Of a DNA stretch of 64,000 bases, positions 38,045 through 47,064 are shown one piece after another. The stretch comes from Flavobacteriales bacterium UBA6770. GTDB lineage: Bacteria > Bacteroidota > Bacteroidia > Flavobacteriales_G > Salibacteraceae. The notes under the pieces are model-generated. The model worked only from the letters and a program-made list of their open reading frames with translations, did no database searches and was not told where the DNA came from. Positions within the stretch are counted from its first letter, which is position 1. The number at the start of each line of letters is the position of its first letter. The translations under genes were made by a program, and so were the position numbers. Location: the NCBI GenBank assembly GCA_905181875.1, contig CAJIZH010000003.1:248001-312000 (forward strand). Direction: 5' to 3'.

Positions 38045-39232
38045 TTATTCAATAATATCAGTAACTTGACCTGCACCTACCGTTCTACCACCTTCACGAA
38101 TTGCGAACTTCAATCCTTTATTAACAGCTACTGCTGCGATAAGATTTACTTCAATAGTAAGGTTATCTCCAGGAAGCACCATTTCACGATCCTTAGGAAG
38201 CACTATTTCTCCAGTAACATCTGTTGTTCTCAAGTAAAACTGAGGACGGTAGTTGTTATGAAATGGAGTATGACGTCCACCTTCTTCTTTTTTCAAAACA
38301 TAAATCTCTGCTTTGAATTTAGTATGAGGTGTAACCGAACCTGGCTTAACGATAACCATTCCTCGCTTGATAGCTTCTTTTTCGATACCCCTTAAAAGAA
38401 GACCCACGTTATCTCCAGCTTCGCCTCTATCCAGAATCTTACGGAACATTTCAACACCAGTAACAACTGATTTTAATTTTTCTGCTCCAAACCCAATAAT
38501 ATCAACTTCTTCTCCAGAGTTAATAATACCAGTCTCAATTCTTCCTGTAGCCACAGTTCCACGGCCAGTGATAGAGAAAACATCCTCAACTGGCATTAGA
38601 AAATCTTTATCCACTTCACGTGGTGGTTGCTCAATCCAAGTATCAACAGCACCCATAAGTTCCATGACCTTTTCTTGCCACTCTTCTTTACCTTCTAAAG
38701 CACCCAAAGCAGAGCCTTGAATGATTGGCGTATTATCTCCGTCGTAATCATAAAAATCAAGTAATTCTCTGATTTCCATTTCAACTAACTCAAGAAGTTC
38801 ATCGTCATCAACCATATCCACTTTATTCATGAATACAACCAATCTTGGAACACCTACCTGACGAGCTAAGAGAATATGCTCACGAGTTTGAGGCATAGGA
38901 CCGTCAGTAGAAGCGACTACTAAAATAGCACCATCCATTTGAGCGGCACCAGTAACCATGTTCTTGACGTAATCAGCGTGACCTGGACAATCTACGTGGG
39001 CGTAATGTCTGTTTTCAGTCTGGTATTCTACATGCGAAGTATTGATGGTAATACCTCTTTCTTTCTCTTCAGGAGCATTATCAATTGATGCGAAATCCCG
39101 AACTTCTGACAATCCTTTGTCAGCTAGTGTTTTAGTGATCGCTGCCGTCAACGTAGTTTTACCATGATCAACGTGACCAATAGTACCAACATTTAAATGC
39201 GGTTTCGAACGATCGAATTTTTCCTTAGCCAT
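38045..39232 (-). CDS. tuf: elongation factor Tu
   Basis: GTPase that delivers aminoacyl-tRNA to the ribosome, 395 residues. P-loop GHVDHGKTT (18-26), DCPGH switch II near 81, NKVD (136-139) and SAL near 174, then the two beta-barrel domains ending [10 protein letters not shown]. It follows four tRNA genes, as in the Escherichia coli tufB operon. Confidence 0.99.
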   Translation of the reverse strand: MAKEKFDRSKPHLNVGTIGHVDHGKTTLTAAITKTLADKGLSEVRDFASIDNAPEEKERGITINTSHVEYQTENRHYAHVDCPGHADYVKNMVTGAAQMDGAILVVASTDGPMPQTREHILLARQVGVPRLVVFMNKVDMVDDDELLELVEMEIRELLDFYDYDGDNTPIIQGSALGALEGKEEWQEKVMELMGAVDTWIEQPPREVDKDFLMPVEDVFSITGRGTVATGRIETGIINSGEEVDIIGFGAEKLKSVVTGVEMFRKILDRGEAGDNVGLLLRGIEKEAIKRGMVIVKPGSVTPHTKFKAEIYVLKKEEGGRHTPFHNNYRPQFYLRTTDVTGEIVLPKDREMVLPGDNLTIEVNLIAAVAVNKGLKFAIREGGRTVGAGQVTDIIE

Positions 39233-39303
39233 AGCTATTTAAATTTACGAGTTGTTATTTGAGTTCAATAATATATATACTACAATCTTTATTCTAAAAC
39301 CAG

Positions 39304-39375
39304 AGCCAATGACGAGAATTGAACTCGTGACCTCTTCATTACCAATGAAGCGCTCTACCCCTGAGCTACACCGGC
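39304..39375 (-). tRNA. tRNA-Thr (GGT)
   Basis: 72-nt cloverleaf, acceptor GCCGGTG / CATTGGC, anticodon stem-loop CTTCATTGGTAATGAAG with anticodon GGT, T arm GAGTTCAATTCTC. Fourth tRNA before tuf. Confidence 0.95.
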
Positions 39376-39383
39376 TAAAAAAG

Positions 39384-39456
39384 AGCGGAAGACGAGATTC
39401 GAACTCGCGACCCTCAGCTTGGAAGGCTGATGCTCTACCAACTGAGCTACTTCCGC
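39384..39456 (-). tRNA. tRNA-Gly (TCC)
   Basis: 73-nt cloverleaf, acceptor GCGGAAG / CTTCCGC, anticodon loop CTTCCAA (TCC), T arm GAGTTCGAATCTC. Third in the cluster. Confidence 0.95.
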
Positions 39457-39492
39457 TTTTAATTATCCACTGACCCAACAGAGGATTTTTGG

Positions 39493-39573
39493 TGGGGAGA
39501 GAAGGATTCGAACCTTCGAAGCTTTCGCAACAGATTTACAGTCTGCCCCATTTGGCCGCTCTGGAACCTCCCC
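39493..39573 (-). tRNA. tRNA-Tyr (GTA)
   Basis: 81-nt class II tRNA with a long variable arm (GCGAAAGCTTCGAA region), acceptor GGGGAGG / TCTCCCC, anticodon loop CTGTAAA (GTA). Second in the cluster. Confidence 0.95.
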
Positions 39574-39580
39574 ATCAAGG

Positions 39581-39654
39581 AGCCGGTGGAGGGATTCGAA
39601 CCCCCGACATGCTGATTACAAATCAGCTGCTCTGGCCAACTGAGCTACACCGGC
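39581..39654 (-). tRNA. tRNA-Thr (TGT)
   Basis: 74-nt cloverleaf, acceptor GCCGGTG / CACCGGC, anticodon stem-loop CTGATTTGTAATCAG with anticodon TGT. First gene of the tRNA-tuf operon. Confidence 0.95.
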
Positions 39655-39711
39655 AATATTCTTAAAAAAAGAACAATTCCCCCACAGCTTTAAAGGCCAT
39701 AAAAGGGTCTG

Positions 39712-39719
39712 CAAATGTA
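39712..39719 (-). promoter_or_regulatory. -7 promoter element TACATTTG of the tRNA-tuf operon
   Basis: Exact TAnnTTTG match, 57 nt before the first tRNA, and directly downstream of a terminator hairpin. The same octamer serves the second rRNA promoter at 61.73 kb. No TTG at -33. Confidence 0.6.
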
Positions 39720-39727
39720 AAAAAGAA

Positions 39728-39749
39728 AAACGTTCGACAGTGAACGTTT
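39728..39749 (-). terminator. second hairpin between raiA and tRNA-tuf operon
   Basis: Perfect 8-bp inverted repeat AAACGTTC / GAACGTTT with loop GACAGT, followed on the minus strand by a T-rich tract. It may back up the raiA terminator. Confidence 0.6.
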
Positions 39750-39814
39750 TAAAAAAAAATTTAAATGAATGTTTTGGATGCTCCTGATTGGGTTATTGAA
39801 CGTCTATTTACTGT

Positions 39815-39844
39815 AAAAAAGAGGCTATACCTGCCTCTTTTTTT
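39815..39844 (-). terminator. rho-independent terminator overlapping the raiA stop codon
   Basis: Stem AAAAAAGAGGC / GCCTCTTTTTT with a 7-nt loop, ending in a T run on the minus strand. The raiA stop lies inside the stem. Confidence 0.8.
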
Positions 39845-40124
39845 CCTTGTATTTCTTTACCTGCCTTCTTAATGCTTCAATTGCAAGGTCAGTTGCCTCT
39901 TCAAAAGATCTACATTGTTTCTTCACAAATAAATCTCCTCCCGGTACTAATAATTTAATTTCAGTGATTTTATTTTCGTTATTATCGGCATTATCCAATT
40001 TCAAAAACACTTCTCCTTCGATAATGTTATCAAAATATTGATCTAACTTATCTAATCGTTTACCTATAAAGGATTCCAATTTTTCGTCAGCATCGAAATG
40101 GATAGAATGAATCTTTACTTTCAT
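39825..40124 (-). CDS. raiA: ribosome hibernation factor, HPF/RaiA family
   Basis: Short ribosome-binding protein of 99 residues that inactivates 70S ribosomes in stationary phase. The beta-alpha-beta-beta-beta-alpha fold is seen: MKVKIHSIHFDADEKLESFI, then FDNIIEGEVFLKLD and the second helix SFEEATDLAIEALRRQVKKY. No C-terminal dimerisation domain, so it is the short form. It follows the recombinase by 15 bp. Confidence 0.92.
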   Translation of the reverse strand: MKVKIHSIHFDADEKLESFIGKRLDKLDQYFDNIIEGEVFLKLDNADNNENKITEIKLLVPGGDLFVKKQCRSFEEATDLAIEALRRQVKKYKEKKRQV

Positions 40125-40139
40125 GTTTGCTCCTTAATT

Positions 40140-41021
40140 TTATGCTCGGGGATGAGCTTGTTTATAAATGTTTTTTAATTTCTCAAATGTATTGTGGGTG
40201 TATATTTGAGTTGCACTCAGATTAGCATGACCTAAAAGCTCCTTGACAGCATTTAGATCTGCACCATTATTCAATACATGTGTTGCGAAAGTATGTCTAA
40301 GAACATGAGGACTTTTCTTGTCCATCGTTGTTATAGTGGACAAGGTAGAGTTTATTGATCGGTAAATCAACTTTGGATATGCTTTTTTTCCCGAATTTGT
40401 AATTATTATAAAGTCAGAATTCAGTCCAAGATTAGATTTCAAATTTTGAAATTCTATTATTAGCGCAATCAAATTATCCGAAACAGGAATCAAGCGTTCT
40501 TTATTCCTCTTCCCTAAGACTCTAACCTGATTTTGAGTAATATCAATATCGGTATATTTTAAGCCTAATAGTTCAGCCTGTCTCATACCAGTAGCATAAA
40601 GTATCTCGAAAATCAAGAAATCTCTTGATTGCTCAAAGGTGTTTTCGTTTTCTTTAACTAAAATATTAAGATTATTAATAGCCTTCTCTTCAACAAACGA
40701 AGGAAGACGCTTGCTCATTTTTGGCCCCAAGATATGCTTGCAAGGATTCTTATCTAGATTCCCGTTCTTAATCTCAAATTTATAAAAGCCTCTAAGGGAT
40801 GATAGTTTTCGATTAACAGATCTTGAAACCATATTCGTCTCAATTAAGGAAGCCATCCAGCTCCTCAGCATTTGTGGAGTCGCAGCAATTAGTTCGGGTT
40901 GATCAAATTCTTCTTCTAAAAAACTTTGAAAAGATTCTATATCTGCTTTATAGGCAGTTATGGTATGAGGCGAGTTTCTTTTCTCGCTTTCTAAATATTG
41001 AAGATAATTATTAAGTGCCAT
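40140..41021 (-). CDS. tyrosine recombinase (XerC/XerD type)
   Basis: Site-specific recombinase of 293 residues. N-terminal SAM-like DNA-binding domain (1-90), catalytic domain with Arg147 (ATGMRQAELLGL), Lys171, His239-xx-Arg242 (HVLRHTFATH), His265 (LLGHANLSATQIYTH) and nucleophile Tyr274, all present. Length and position with rpsU and raiA fit the housekeeping Xer proteins that resolve chromosome dimers at dif. It is not near other mobile-element genes, so I do not take it as an integrase. XerC and XerD cannot be told apart here. Confidence 0.92.
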   Translation of the reverse strand: MALNNYLQYLESEKRNSPHTITAYKADIESFQSFLEEEFDQPELIAATPQMLRSWMASLIETNMVSRSVNRKLSSLRGFYKFEIKNGNLDKNPCKHILGPKMSKRLPSFVEEKAINNLNILVKENENTFEQSRDFLIFEILYATGMRQAELLGLKYTDIDITQNQVRVLGKRNKERLIPVSDNLIALIIEFQNLKSNLGLNSDFIIITNSGKKAYPKLIYRSINSTLSTITTMDKKSPHVLRHTFATHVLNNGADLNAVKELLGHANLSATQIYTHNTFEKLKNIYKQAHPRA

Positions 41022-41029
41022 AAAACAGA

Positions 41030-41062
41030 ACAGGCCATAAATTTAAAAAATCTATGACCTGT
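41030..41062 (-). terminator. long hairpin between rpsU and the recombinase gene
   Basis: Fifteen-base arms with G-U pairs (ACAGGTCATAGATTT / AAATTTATGGCCTGT) around a 3-nt loop. It lies right before the recombinase ATG, so it could terminate rpsU or hold back the next gene. Confidence 0.5.
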
Positions 41063-41091
41063 ACGTCTTGTATATGATGTTAAAAGTATTT

Positions 41092-41283
41092 CTACTCTTC
41101 AGCAAGTCTCTTTTGTTCTAAATAGATAGCTTTTAATAGCTTTTCTCTATTTCGTACAGAAGGTTTAGTGAATTTTTGACGATCACGTAATTCTCTCATA
41201 GTGCCCGTACGTTCGAATTTCTTCTTGTACTTTTTAACTGCACGATCAATGTTTTCACCTTCTTTTATTGGAATAATCAGCAT
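41092..41283 (-). CDS. rpsU: 30S ribosomal protein S21
   Basis: Small basic protein of 63 residues: MLIIPIKEGENIDRAVKKYK, then KKFERTGTMRELRDR and a lysine/arginine-rich helix. Has its own perfect promoter at 41311-41340 and probably heads rpsU-xer-raiA. Confidence 0.97.
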   Translation of the reverse strand: MLIIPIKEGENIDRAVKKYKKKFERTGTMRELRDRQKFTKPSVRNREKLLKAIYLEQKRLAEE

Positions 41284-41310
41284 AATTAACTATCTTTTTA
41301 AATCTACGTG

Positions 41311-41340
41311 CAAAAGTAATATTACTTTCTACTTGTGCAA
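41311..41340 (-). promoter_or_regulatory. rpsU promoter, TTG-N19-TACTTTTG
   Basis: A -33 TTG (41340-41338) and an exact -7 TACTTTTG (41318-41311), 19 nt apart, 27 nt before the rpsU ATG. This is the full Bacteroidota sigma-70-type consensus and is the same as the first rRNA promoter. Confidence 0.8.
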
Positions 41341-41345
41341 CAATT

Positions 41346-42485
41346 TTATTTTAATATTTCTCTAGCAATTACTAGTTTCTGAATTTCACTGGTTCCCTCA
41401 CCTATAGTACATAACTTACTATCTCTATAGAATTTTTCGACAGGAAAATCTTTTGTATATCCATAACCACCAAAAATCTGAACTGCTTCAGTACTTACTC
41501 GGACGCATACTTCAGAAGCAAAATACTTTGCAAAAGCTGACTCTTTTGTCATTTTCTTGCCCTTATTCTTCATATCTCCCGCTTGTAAAATAAGAAGCTC
41601 TGAGGCCTCAATTTCGGTAGCCATGTCGGCTAGCTTAAATCCAATGGCTTGAAATTCAGAAATTGGTTTACCGAATTGTTCTCTTTCTTTGGAGTATTTT
41701 ACTGAAGCTTCAAAAGCTCCTTTTGCAATACCTAATGAAAGGGCAGCAATAGAAATTCTACCACCATCTAAGACTTTCATTGATTGCACGAAACCACCAC
41801 CAATTTCGCCTAAAACATTTTCTTTAGGAATCTTACAGTCCTGAAAAATCATTTCTGTTGTTTCAGAAGCTCTCATTCCTAATTTACGCTCTTTTTTACC
41901 TGCAAAAAAGCCCTCAGTTTCACGTTCTACAACAAAAGCTGTAATACCATGTGAATCTCCTTTTTCACCAGTACGTGCAATTACGACCGCAACATTTCCA
42001 GACTTTCCATGAGTGATAAAATTTTTAGATCCGTTCAGTAGGAAATAATCGCCTTTATCAACGGCAACGGTATTCATTCCTCCGGCATCGGAACCCGTAT
42101 TCTGCTCAGTAAGCCCCCAGGCACCAAGCCATTCTCCAGTTGCCAACTTCGGTAAATATTTTCTCTTCTGTTCCTCATTACCAAAGTACATAATATGCCC
42201 TGTACACAAGGAGTTATGGGCAGCTACACTCAAACCAATAGAACCACAGACTTTTGCTATTTCAGAGACTACAGTTATGTATTCCATATAGCCAAATCCG
42301 CTTCCACCATACTCCGCCGGAACTAAAACGCCCATTAAGCCCAAATCACCTAATTTATGAAATAAGTCAACTGGAAATTCTTCTGCCTCATCCCACTTCA
42401 TAATGTTTGGGCGTATTTCTTTTTCCGCAAAATCACGAACCATGTCGCGAATCATTGTTTGGTTTTCTGTTGTTGTAAAATTCAT
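41346..42485 (-). CDS. acyl-CoA dehydrogenase
   Basis: FAD-dependent dehydrogenase of 379 residues that introduces a 2,3 double bond in acyl-CoA. Family blocks [27 protein letters not shown] and the C-terminal [20 protein letters not shown] are present; a glutamate in [17 protein letters not shown] lies where short-chain enzymes carry the catalytic base. A short-chain or branched-chain substrate is likely. It is 10 bp after apt. Confidence 0.93.
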   Translation of the reverse strand: MNFTTTENQTMIRDMVRDFAEKEIRPNIMKWDEAEEFPVDLFHKLGDLGLMGVLVPAEYGGSGFGYMEYITVVSEIAKVCGSIGLSVAAHNSLCTGHIMYFGNEEQKRKYLPKLATGEWLGAWGLTEQNTGSDAGGMNTVAVDKGDYFLLNGSKNFITHGKSGNVAVVIARTGEKGDSHGITAFVVERETEGFFAGKKERKLGMRASETTEMIFQDCKIPKENVLGEIGGGFVQSMKVLDGGRISIAALSLGIAKGAFEASVKYSKEREQFGKPISEFQAIGFKLADMATEIEASELLILQAGDMKNKGKKMTKESAFAKYFASEVCVRVSTEAVQIFGGYGYTKDFPVEKFYRDSKLCTIGEGTSEIQKLVIAREILK

Positions 42486-42495
42486 ATTACTGCGA

Positions 42496-43023
42496 TTAAT
42501 AAGTTGTTATGCTATATATTTTTTTTGAATAATCATTCAAAATTGCGCTTCCTTTGAGAGCCTCTAGTTCTACTAAAAATGCAAACCCAGCAATGTTGCC
42601 TCCTGACTGTCTTACCAGCTCTGCAGCAGCCATAGCAGTTCCACCTGTCGCTAATAAATCATCATGCACCAATACATTACTACCAGGTTTTATTGCATCA
42701 ATATGCATTTCAATTTCAGCAGAACCATATTCCAAATCGTACTTATAAGATATAGTTTTATGAGGTAATTTACCCTTTTTTCTTACGGTAACAAATGGGA
42801 TATTGAAGAGTTGAGCGATTAACATTCCAAACAAAAAACCTCTGGATTCAACTCCAACTACTGCATCAATCTTTATATCAGTAAATTTATCATAAATATC
42901 CTGAGTTATTTTCTTACAAAGATTCGCATCCATTAATACTGGAGTAATATCCTTAAAATTAATTCCTACTTTAGGAAAATCGGGAATAGTACGTATTGCT
43001 TTATCTAATTCTTTAGAAATCAT
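42496..43023 (-). CDS. apt: adenine phosphoribosyltransferase
   Basis: Salvage enzyme that makes AMP from adenine and PRPP, 175 residues. PRPP loop [13 protein letters not shown] (about 116-128), family blocks [16 protein letters not shown] and [10 protein letters not shown]. It starts directly at the end of the HHH gene remnant. Confidence 0.96.
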   Translation of the reverse strand: MISKELDKAIRTIPDFPKVGINFKDITPVLMDANLCKKITQDIYDKFTDIKIDAVVGVESRGFLFGMLIAQLFNIPFVTVRKKGKLPHKTISYKYDLEYGSAEIEMHIDAIKPGSNVLVHDDLLATGGTAMAAAELVRQSGGNIAGFAFLVELEALKGSAILNDYSKKIYSITTY

Positions 43024-43728
43024 TTAGTCAAATATTAGGTAATGCCCAACTTTATTAATGTAGCTGTCAGGCAAAGGACCTGTTTTTTTTAGATCCTGCA
43101 AATAAATGAATTTTACATGTTCGTTTCGATAATCGAACAAAAGTTTAGTCTCGTAATAATCAAAATAAGGATGAGCAAGCAATTCTTTGAATTCGCAGTT
43201 ATTTATACTGATCTTTTTTACCTGCTTTCCATCAGTAAAAACGCTTTTTATTATAATATCCATTCTCTCTTTCGGAATTTTTTTGATCTCGTACAATTGT
43301 TTCTTGTCAAAATAACCACCTAAAGCATTTCGATATTGGATAATTTTTGCTGCGTAATATGGGCCAACTCCTCTAATTTGCATTAACTGTGCAGTATCGG
43401 CAGTATTCAATTCAATAATTTCGTTTTCAAAAGTCTTTAGCGAATTATTTTTACTGAAAAGCTCTAAATACTCAGCGTCTATCTGAACATAAAAAGCATA
43501 TTTCTTATGATCACTTTCATTATATAGGTATAATTTCAAAAGATCAGTGGAACTTCCAAAGTATTCAATTTTCTCTCTATATTTTATCAAACTAGACGCT
43601 TGTTTAGAATGAAAGCCTAGAAGCAGTAAACTATCATAAGAAATTTTGTTTGGATCAAAGACAAATAAACTTGTTCGTGATTCTTTTTTTACCCTTTTAG
43701 AAGTTTTCCAACTTGGGGTGAACAGATG
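43024..43728 (-). pseudogene. C-terminal part of a helix-hairpin-helix (ComEA-like) protein, out of frame
   Basis: This open frame encodes two HhH repeats: FDPNKISYDSLLLLGFHSKQ..LIKYREK, and IELNTADTAQLMQIRGVGPYYAAKIIQYRN, then a domain ending GHYLIFD. The frame has no ATG or GTG before the second repeat; the only alternative start, a TTG at 43590, lies within the first repeat. The N-terminal part of the same protein type ends 31 bp into this open frame but in another frame. I read both as one gene split by a one-base indel between about 43700 and 43728 (CCCC or AAAA run). A sequencing error is the alternative. Confidence 0.7.
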
Positions 43729-44185
43729 CTACACTATCTAGCATCCCGTGAGTTTCTATAGATAGATATGGTTTAATCTTTGAAAATTTAAAACTATCAA
43801 TTATGTAAATTTTTTGAATGTGTTTAATATCCTTGAACTTACCACCGATGGCTGAACGATAGTTCAAAATTGATTTTACTTGTTTCTCTGAAAATCCAAG
43901 CTGCATCCAGCCTATTTTGCCTGCAGTATTTGGGTCAATCGTTTTCGGTTTAACATTCGATTTTCCAGGCACTGATGTATTAGAAACCTCGACTGACTCA
44001 GCAATTAAACTATCTAATTGGTGCGTATTAATATTCGGGGCCTCCACCAAATAGTCCATAGAAAAATGAAATGTCAAGACAAGTATAATCAAGAAAGAAA
44101 AAAATAAAACTCCTTTTCTTTCGTGCTTGAATGTATCAAAGAGTTCAAGTAAGTGGTCGGTTAAATTGAATTGTCTTTTGACCAA
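43697..44185 (-). CDS. helix-hairpin-helix protein, N-terminal part
   Basis: A 162-residue product with a TTG start. It has one membrane helix (GVLFFSFLIILVLTFHFSMD, about 29-48) and one HhH repeat (IDPNTAGKIGWMQLGFSEKQ, then GGKFKDIKHIQKIY). Full Bacteroidota proteins of this group have a membrane anchor followed by two or three such repeats; the missing repeats lie directly downstream in the +1 frame. Relatives of ComEA bind DNA in uptake, but no competence role can be claimed here. The TTG start lies 2 bp after the AgcS stop. Confidence 0.65.
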   Translation of the reverse strand: MVKRQFNLTDHLLELFDTFKHERKGVLFFSFLIILVLTFHFSMDYLVEAPNINTHQLDSLIAESVEVSNTSVPGKSNVKPKTIDPNTAGKIGWMQLGFSEKQVKSILNYRSAIGGKFKDIKHIQKIYIIDSFKFSKIKPYLSIETHGMLDSVASVHPKLENF

Positions 44186-44187
44186 GT

Positions 44188-45729
44188 CTAATCGAAGCGT
44201 TTTATTTCTCCTGTTTTGAGCCTTTTTAAATAGCTCGCTAAATCATCTTTTACTTCAGACGAAAGCATAATTAAACCCAAAATATTTGGAAATGCCATTG
44301 CAAAAATCATCGCGTCTCCAAAATCAAAAACAGCACCTAAACTCATACTTGACCCAATTATTATGAAAATACAGAAAATGAACTTATATAAATTTTTAGA
44401 GAACGGGTTTTCTCCAAACAAATACGTCCAAGCCTTTAAACCATAGTAGGACCAAGAAATCATAGTAGATAAAGCGAATAATATTACTGCAACAGAAAGT
44501 ACTATGGGAAACCAGCTGAATACAGACCCAAAGGCGTTCGATGTCAACTGGATGCCAGCATTTGATGAGGCACTTGGGTCGTAACTCCCAGTAACGATTA
44601 TTACCAAAGCTGTCATAGTACAAACAACTACAGTATCAATAAATGGCTCTAAGAGCGCAACGATTCCTTCGCTCACAGGCTCATCTGTTTTTGCCGCGGA
44701 ATGCGCAATTGAAGCGGAACCTATTCCCGCTTCATTTGAAAATGCAGCCCTTTTAAAACCTTGAATCAGTACACCAATAAATCCACCAAAAATTGCAGGA
44801 GAATCAAACGCACCACTAATTATTTCATTAAAAGCACCAGGAATCGCAGGAATATTGAAAAGGATAACACACATCGCAGCCAATAAATAAACACCAACCA
44901 TAAATGGAACTATTTTATCAGTGACCTTGGCGATACTCTTAATACCACCAATAATTATGAGTCCAACCACTACAGCCATTACAAGACCAAAAATCCATGA
45001 TTGTCCATAAAGAAAACTTTCTTCTCCACCAGTGACTGAAATAAATTGTTGAGTCGCTTGATTAATTTGCACCATGTTTCCACCACCAAAAGAACCCCCA
45101 ATGCATGCTACTGCAAATAGAACTGCCAATACTTTACCCAATCCAGCAAATCTAGTTTTTGCTAAACCTGCACTCAGATAATACATTGGACCACCGCTTA
45201 CACTACCATCAGGGTTTTGGATTCTATATTTTACACCAAGAGTACACTCTAAAAATTTAGAAGACATACCAAACAATCCTGCGATAATCATCCAAAATGT
45301 CGCTCCTGGTCCACCAATGGATATCGCCATAGCGACACCAGCGATATTACCAACGCCTACAGTTCCAGAAAGAGCTGCAGTAAGGGCTTGAAAATGCGAA
45401 ACTTCACCTGGATCATTTGGATCATCATACTTTCCTCGCACCACATCAATAGCATGTTTAAATCCACGTATATTGATAAACTTAAAATAACCCGTGAACA
45501 AAACTGCTCCAAACAAAAGCCAGATTAATACAAAAGGAATCTTAATTTCAGCAGTTATAGGAATAGTAAAGAATATAACTGCGTTAATTGCATCTGTAAT
45601 TGGCTGAAAATTTTCGTTAATCAGATGATCCAAACTCTTAGAATTTGAATCTTGCGCAAATCCTGAAAAGGCAATTAGGTTTAACAGACAAGAAGCTATT
45701 ATAAAGCGTAAATTGCTCTTTAAAATCAT
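44188..45729 (-). CDS. alanine/glycine:cation symporter (AgcS family)
   Basis: Sodium- or proton-coupled amino acid symporter of 513 residues with about eleven membrane helices. Family blocks: [20 protein letters not shown] (about 118-137), [19 protein letters not shown] and [20 protein letters not shown] (the AGC signature). An N-terminal stretch that looks like a signal peptide ([11 protein letters not shown]) precedes the first helix. I chose the ATG at 45729 over the TTG at 45732. It is the first gene of a run through the HHH gene, apt and acyl-CoA dehydrogenase. Confidence 0.92.
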   Translation of the reverse strand: MILKSNLRFIIASCLLNLIAFSGFAQDSNSKSLDHLINENFQPITDAINAVIFFTIPITAEIKIPFVLIWLLFGAVLFTGYFKFINIRGFKHAIDVVRGKYDDPNDPGEVSHFQALTAALSGTVGVGNIAGVAMAISIGGPGATFWMIIAGLFGMSSKFLECTLGVKYRIQNPDGSVSGGPMYYLSAGLAKTRFAGLGKVLAVLFAVACIGGSFGGGNMVQINQATQQFISVTGGEESFLYGQSWIFGLVMAVVVGLIIIGGIKSIAKVTDKIVPFMVGVYLLAAMCVILFNIPAIPGAFNEIISGAFDSPAIFGGFIGVLIQGFKRAAFSNEAGIGSASIAHSAAKTDEPVSEGIVALLEPFIDTVVVCTMTALVIIVTGSYDPSASSNAGIQLTSNAFGSVFSWFPIVLSVAVILFALSTMISWSYYGLKAWTYLFGENPFSKNLYKFIFCIFIIIGSSMSLGAVFDFGDAMIFAMAFPNILGLIMLSSEVKDDLASYLKRLKTGEIKRFD

Positions 45730-45880
45730 CAACTATAAATTTTATGCGTGAAATTCAAATATATATGAAAATGCTAAAGAAGCAAGAGTGAATTTGACTG
45801 TTACATAAAGACTGATTGGAATTCGGAATCTATATCATGAAAAATAAAATTCACGGCAAGAGCTAGCTTAGATCGAGTTT

Positions 45881-46839
45881 TCATATGAGAATAATGGTGT
45901 GTTTTTTACCGAGAACAAAAACTTTATCTGCTTTTTCAATTTTGTTTCATTGACTTGGATTAAAAATATAGCTCTCACCCTAACACTTTTTCACTCAAAT
46001 TATGCTCAATAGACTTGAGTCTTTGCTTTCAAAGTCAGAAACTAAAATTACCGGTTGAACAACTGGTTCTAGTGTAAGCTCTTCCAAATTGACAATACCA
46101 CCACTTAATAATGAAAGTTTATCCAAAAACTCATTTACATCAGTTGCGGTGAGGAGCGCTGCCATATGATTACAACTTAGCAGATCAGGCATAATGACAT
46201 TATGTGATCCTGAAAATCCTAGTTTTACTTCTGTTTTATGATTAGTTCCACAGATTATTAGGGTCAAATTGAAATTTAGTTGGTGTGCAGTTAGCACTAC
46301 AAAAACATTATCTGCAGCACGTATAAGATTAGTTATTACAAATTTTACTTTTGAAATACCTGTCCTTACAAAATTAATTTCATCAGCTGCGTCACCTTCA
46401 AATACAGCATATTTTTCATGCTTTTTAATTTCTATAAGTCTTTTTTTAAAATGATAAATGGTCTGTTATGCAACATCAAGTGCTGAGTAGATACCTGAAA
46501 ATTATTGCTAAAGCCATAAATCATAAGGTAATTCCTAAGATTTTTATTTCCTGACTTAATCTTTAAAGCAATAACGGTCTTTAACGCTTCAACACCAATT
46601 GAATTAGAAGTATAAAAGAAAGCACTAAAAAAGTAACGATTAAACAGGGAATAACAAATTTTATTAGATCAAAAAGTGGCTTAGTAGACTATAAAAATCT
46701 GACTAAACAGTTATAAAATGAATCTAACAATCCATAATCCTCAATATACACGTAGCCAATTATCCCTATAAGGATAATAACTGCTAGGGTTATTATGGAG
46801 GTAGAACCCCTTAAAATATTTGAGGGTCTAGCTAAACAT
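45881..46839 (-). pseudogene. decayed Kch-type potassium channel with RCK domains
   Basis: No intact frame spans this stretch, but fragments in different minus-strand frames line up in the order of a YugO/Kch channel. From ATG 46839: an outer helix (LIGIIGYVYIEDYGLLDSFY); an in-frame TAG at 46689-46691; KPLFDLIKF and an inner helix; RCK start VEALKTVIALKIKSG and LMLHNRPFIILKKDL; after a shift, EKYAVFEGDAADEINFVRTG, ITNLIRAADNVFVVLTAHQL and NHMAALLTATDVNEFLDKLS; and after stops, YIFNPS and KADKVFVLGKKHTI of an RCK-C domain. No TVGYG-like selectivity filter is found where the pore should be. At least three shifts and several stops show loss of function. It lies 3 bp after pspC. Confidence 0.75.
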
Positions 46840-46842
46840 GAT

Positions 46843-47064
46843 CTAAAGATCCCATACAGAGTGCTTATTACTTCTGAAAAAAGATCGGTTTTCTAGAAAA
46901 AAAGCAAAGATTAGATACAAAATTAAAGGAGACCCTAATGTAATAAATGAAAGATAAATGAAATACTTGCGGATAATAGTAGTTCTGATTCCCAGTTTAT
47001 TTCCTAAGTATTCGCATACACCGAATGCTTGTTTTTCAAAAAATGCTTGAATTCTTTCTATCAC
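46843..47064 (-). CDS. PspC domain-containing protein
   Basis: A 73-residue protein with a GTG start that overlaps the DUF2851 stop by 4 bp (GTGA). PspC fold: FGVCEYLGNKLGIRTTIIRK, then one membrane helix (YFIYLSFITLGSPLILYLIF) and a basic tail. PspC proteins relate to phage-shock envelope stress, but small stand-alone forms have no proven role. Confidence 0.85.
   Translation of the reverse strand: MIERIQAFFEKQAFGVCEYLGNKLGIRTTIIRKYFIYLSFITLGSPLILYLIFAFFLENRSFFRSNKHSVWDL

Noticed and set aside
39245..39478. Open frames on both strands over the tRNA-Thr/tRNA-Gly pair
   Set aside because: Fully covered by two well-formed tRNA genes.
40140..41021. Tyrosine recombinase as a mobile-element integrase
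   Set aside because: Lies among rpsU and raiA with no att repeats, phage or transfer genes; fits a housekeeping Xer.
46269..46454. Plus-strand 61-codon frame
   Set aside because: It is antisense to the RCK-N part of the dead potassium channel, which explains the open frame.
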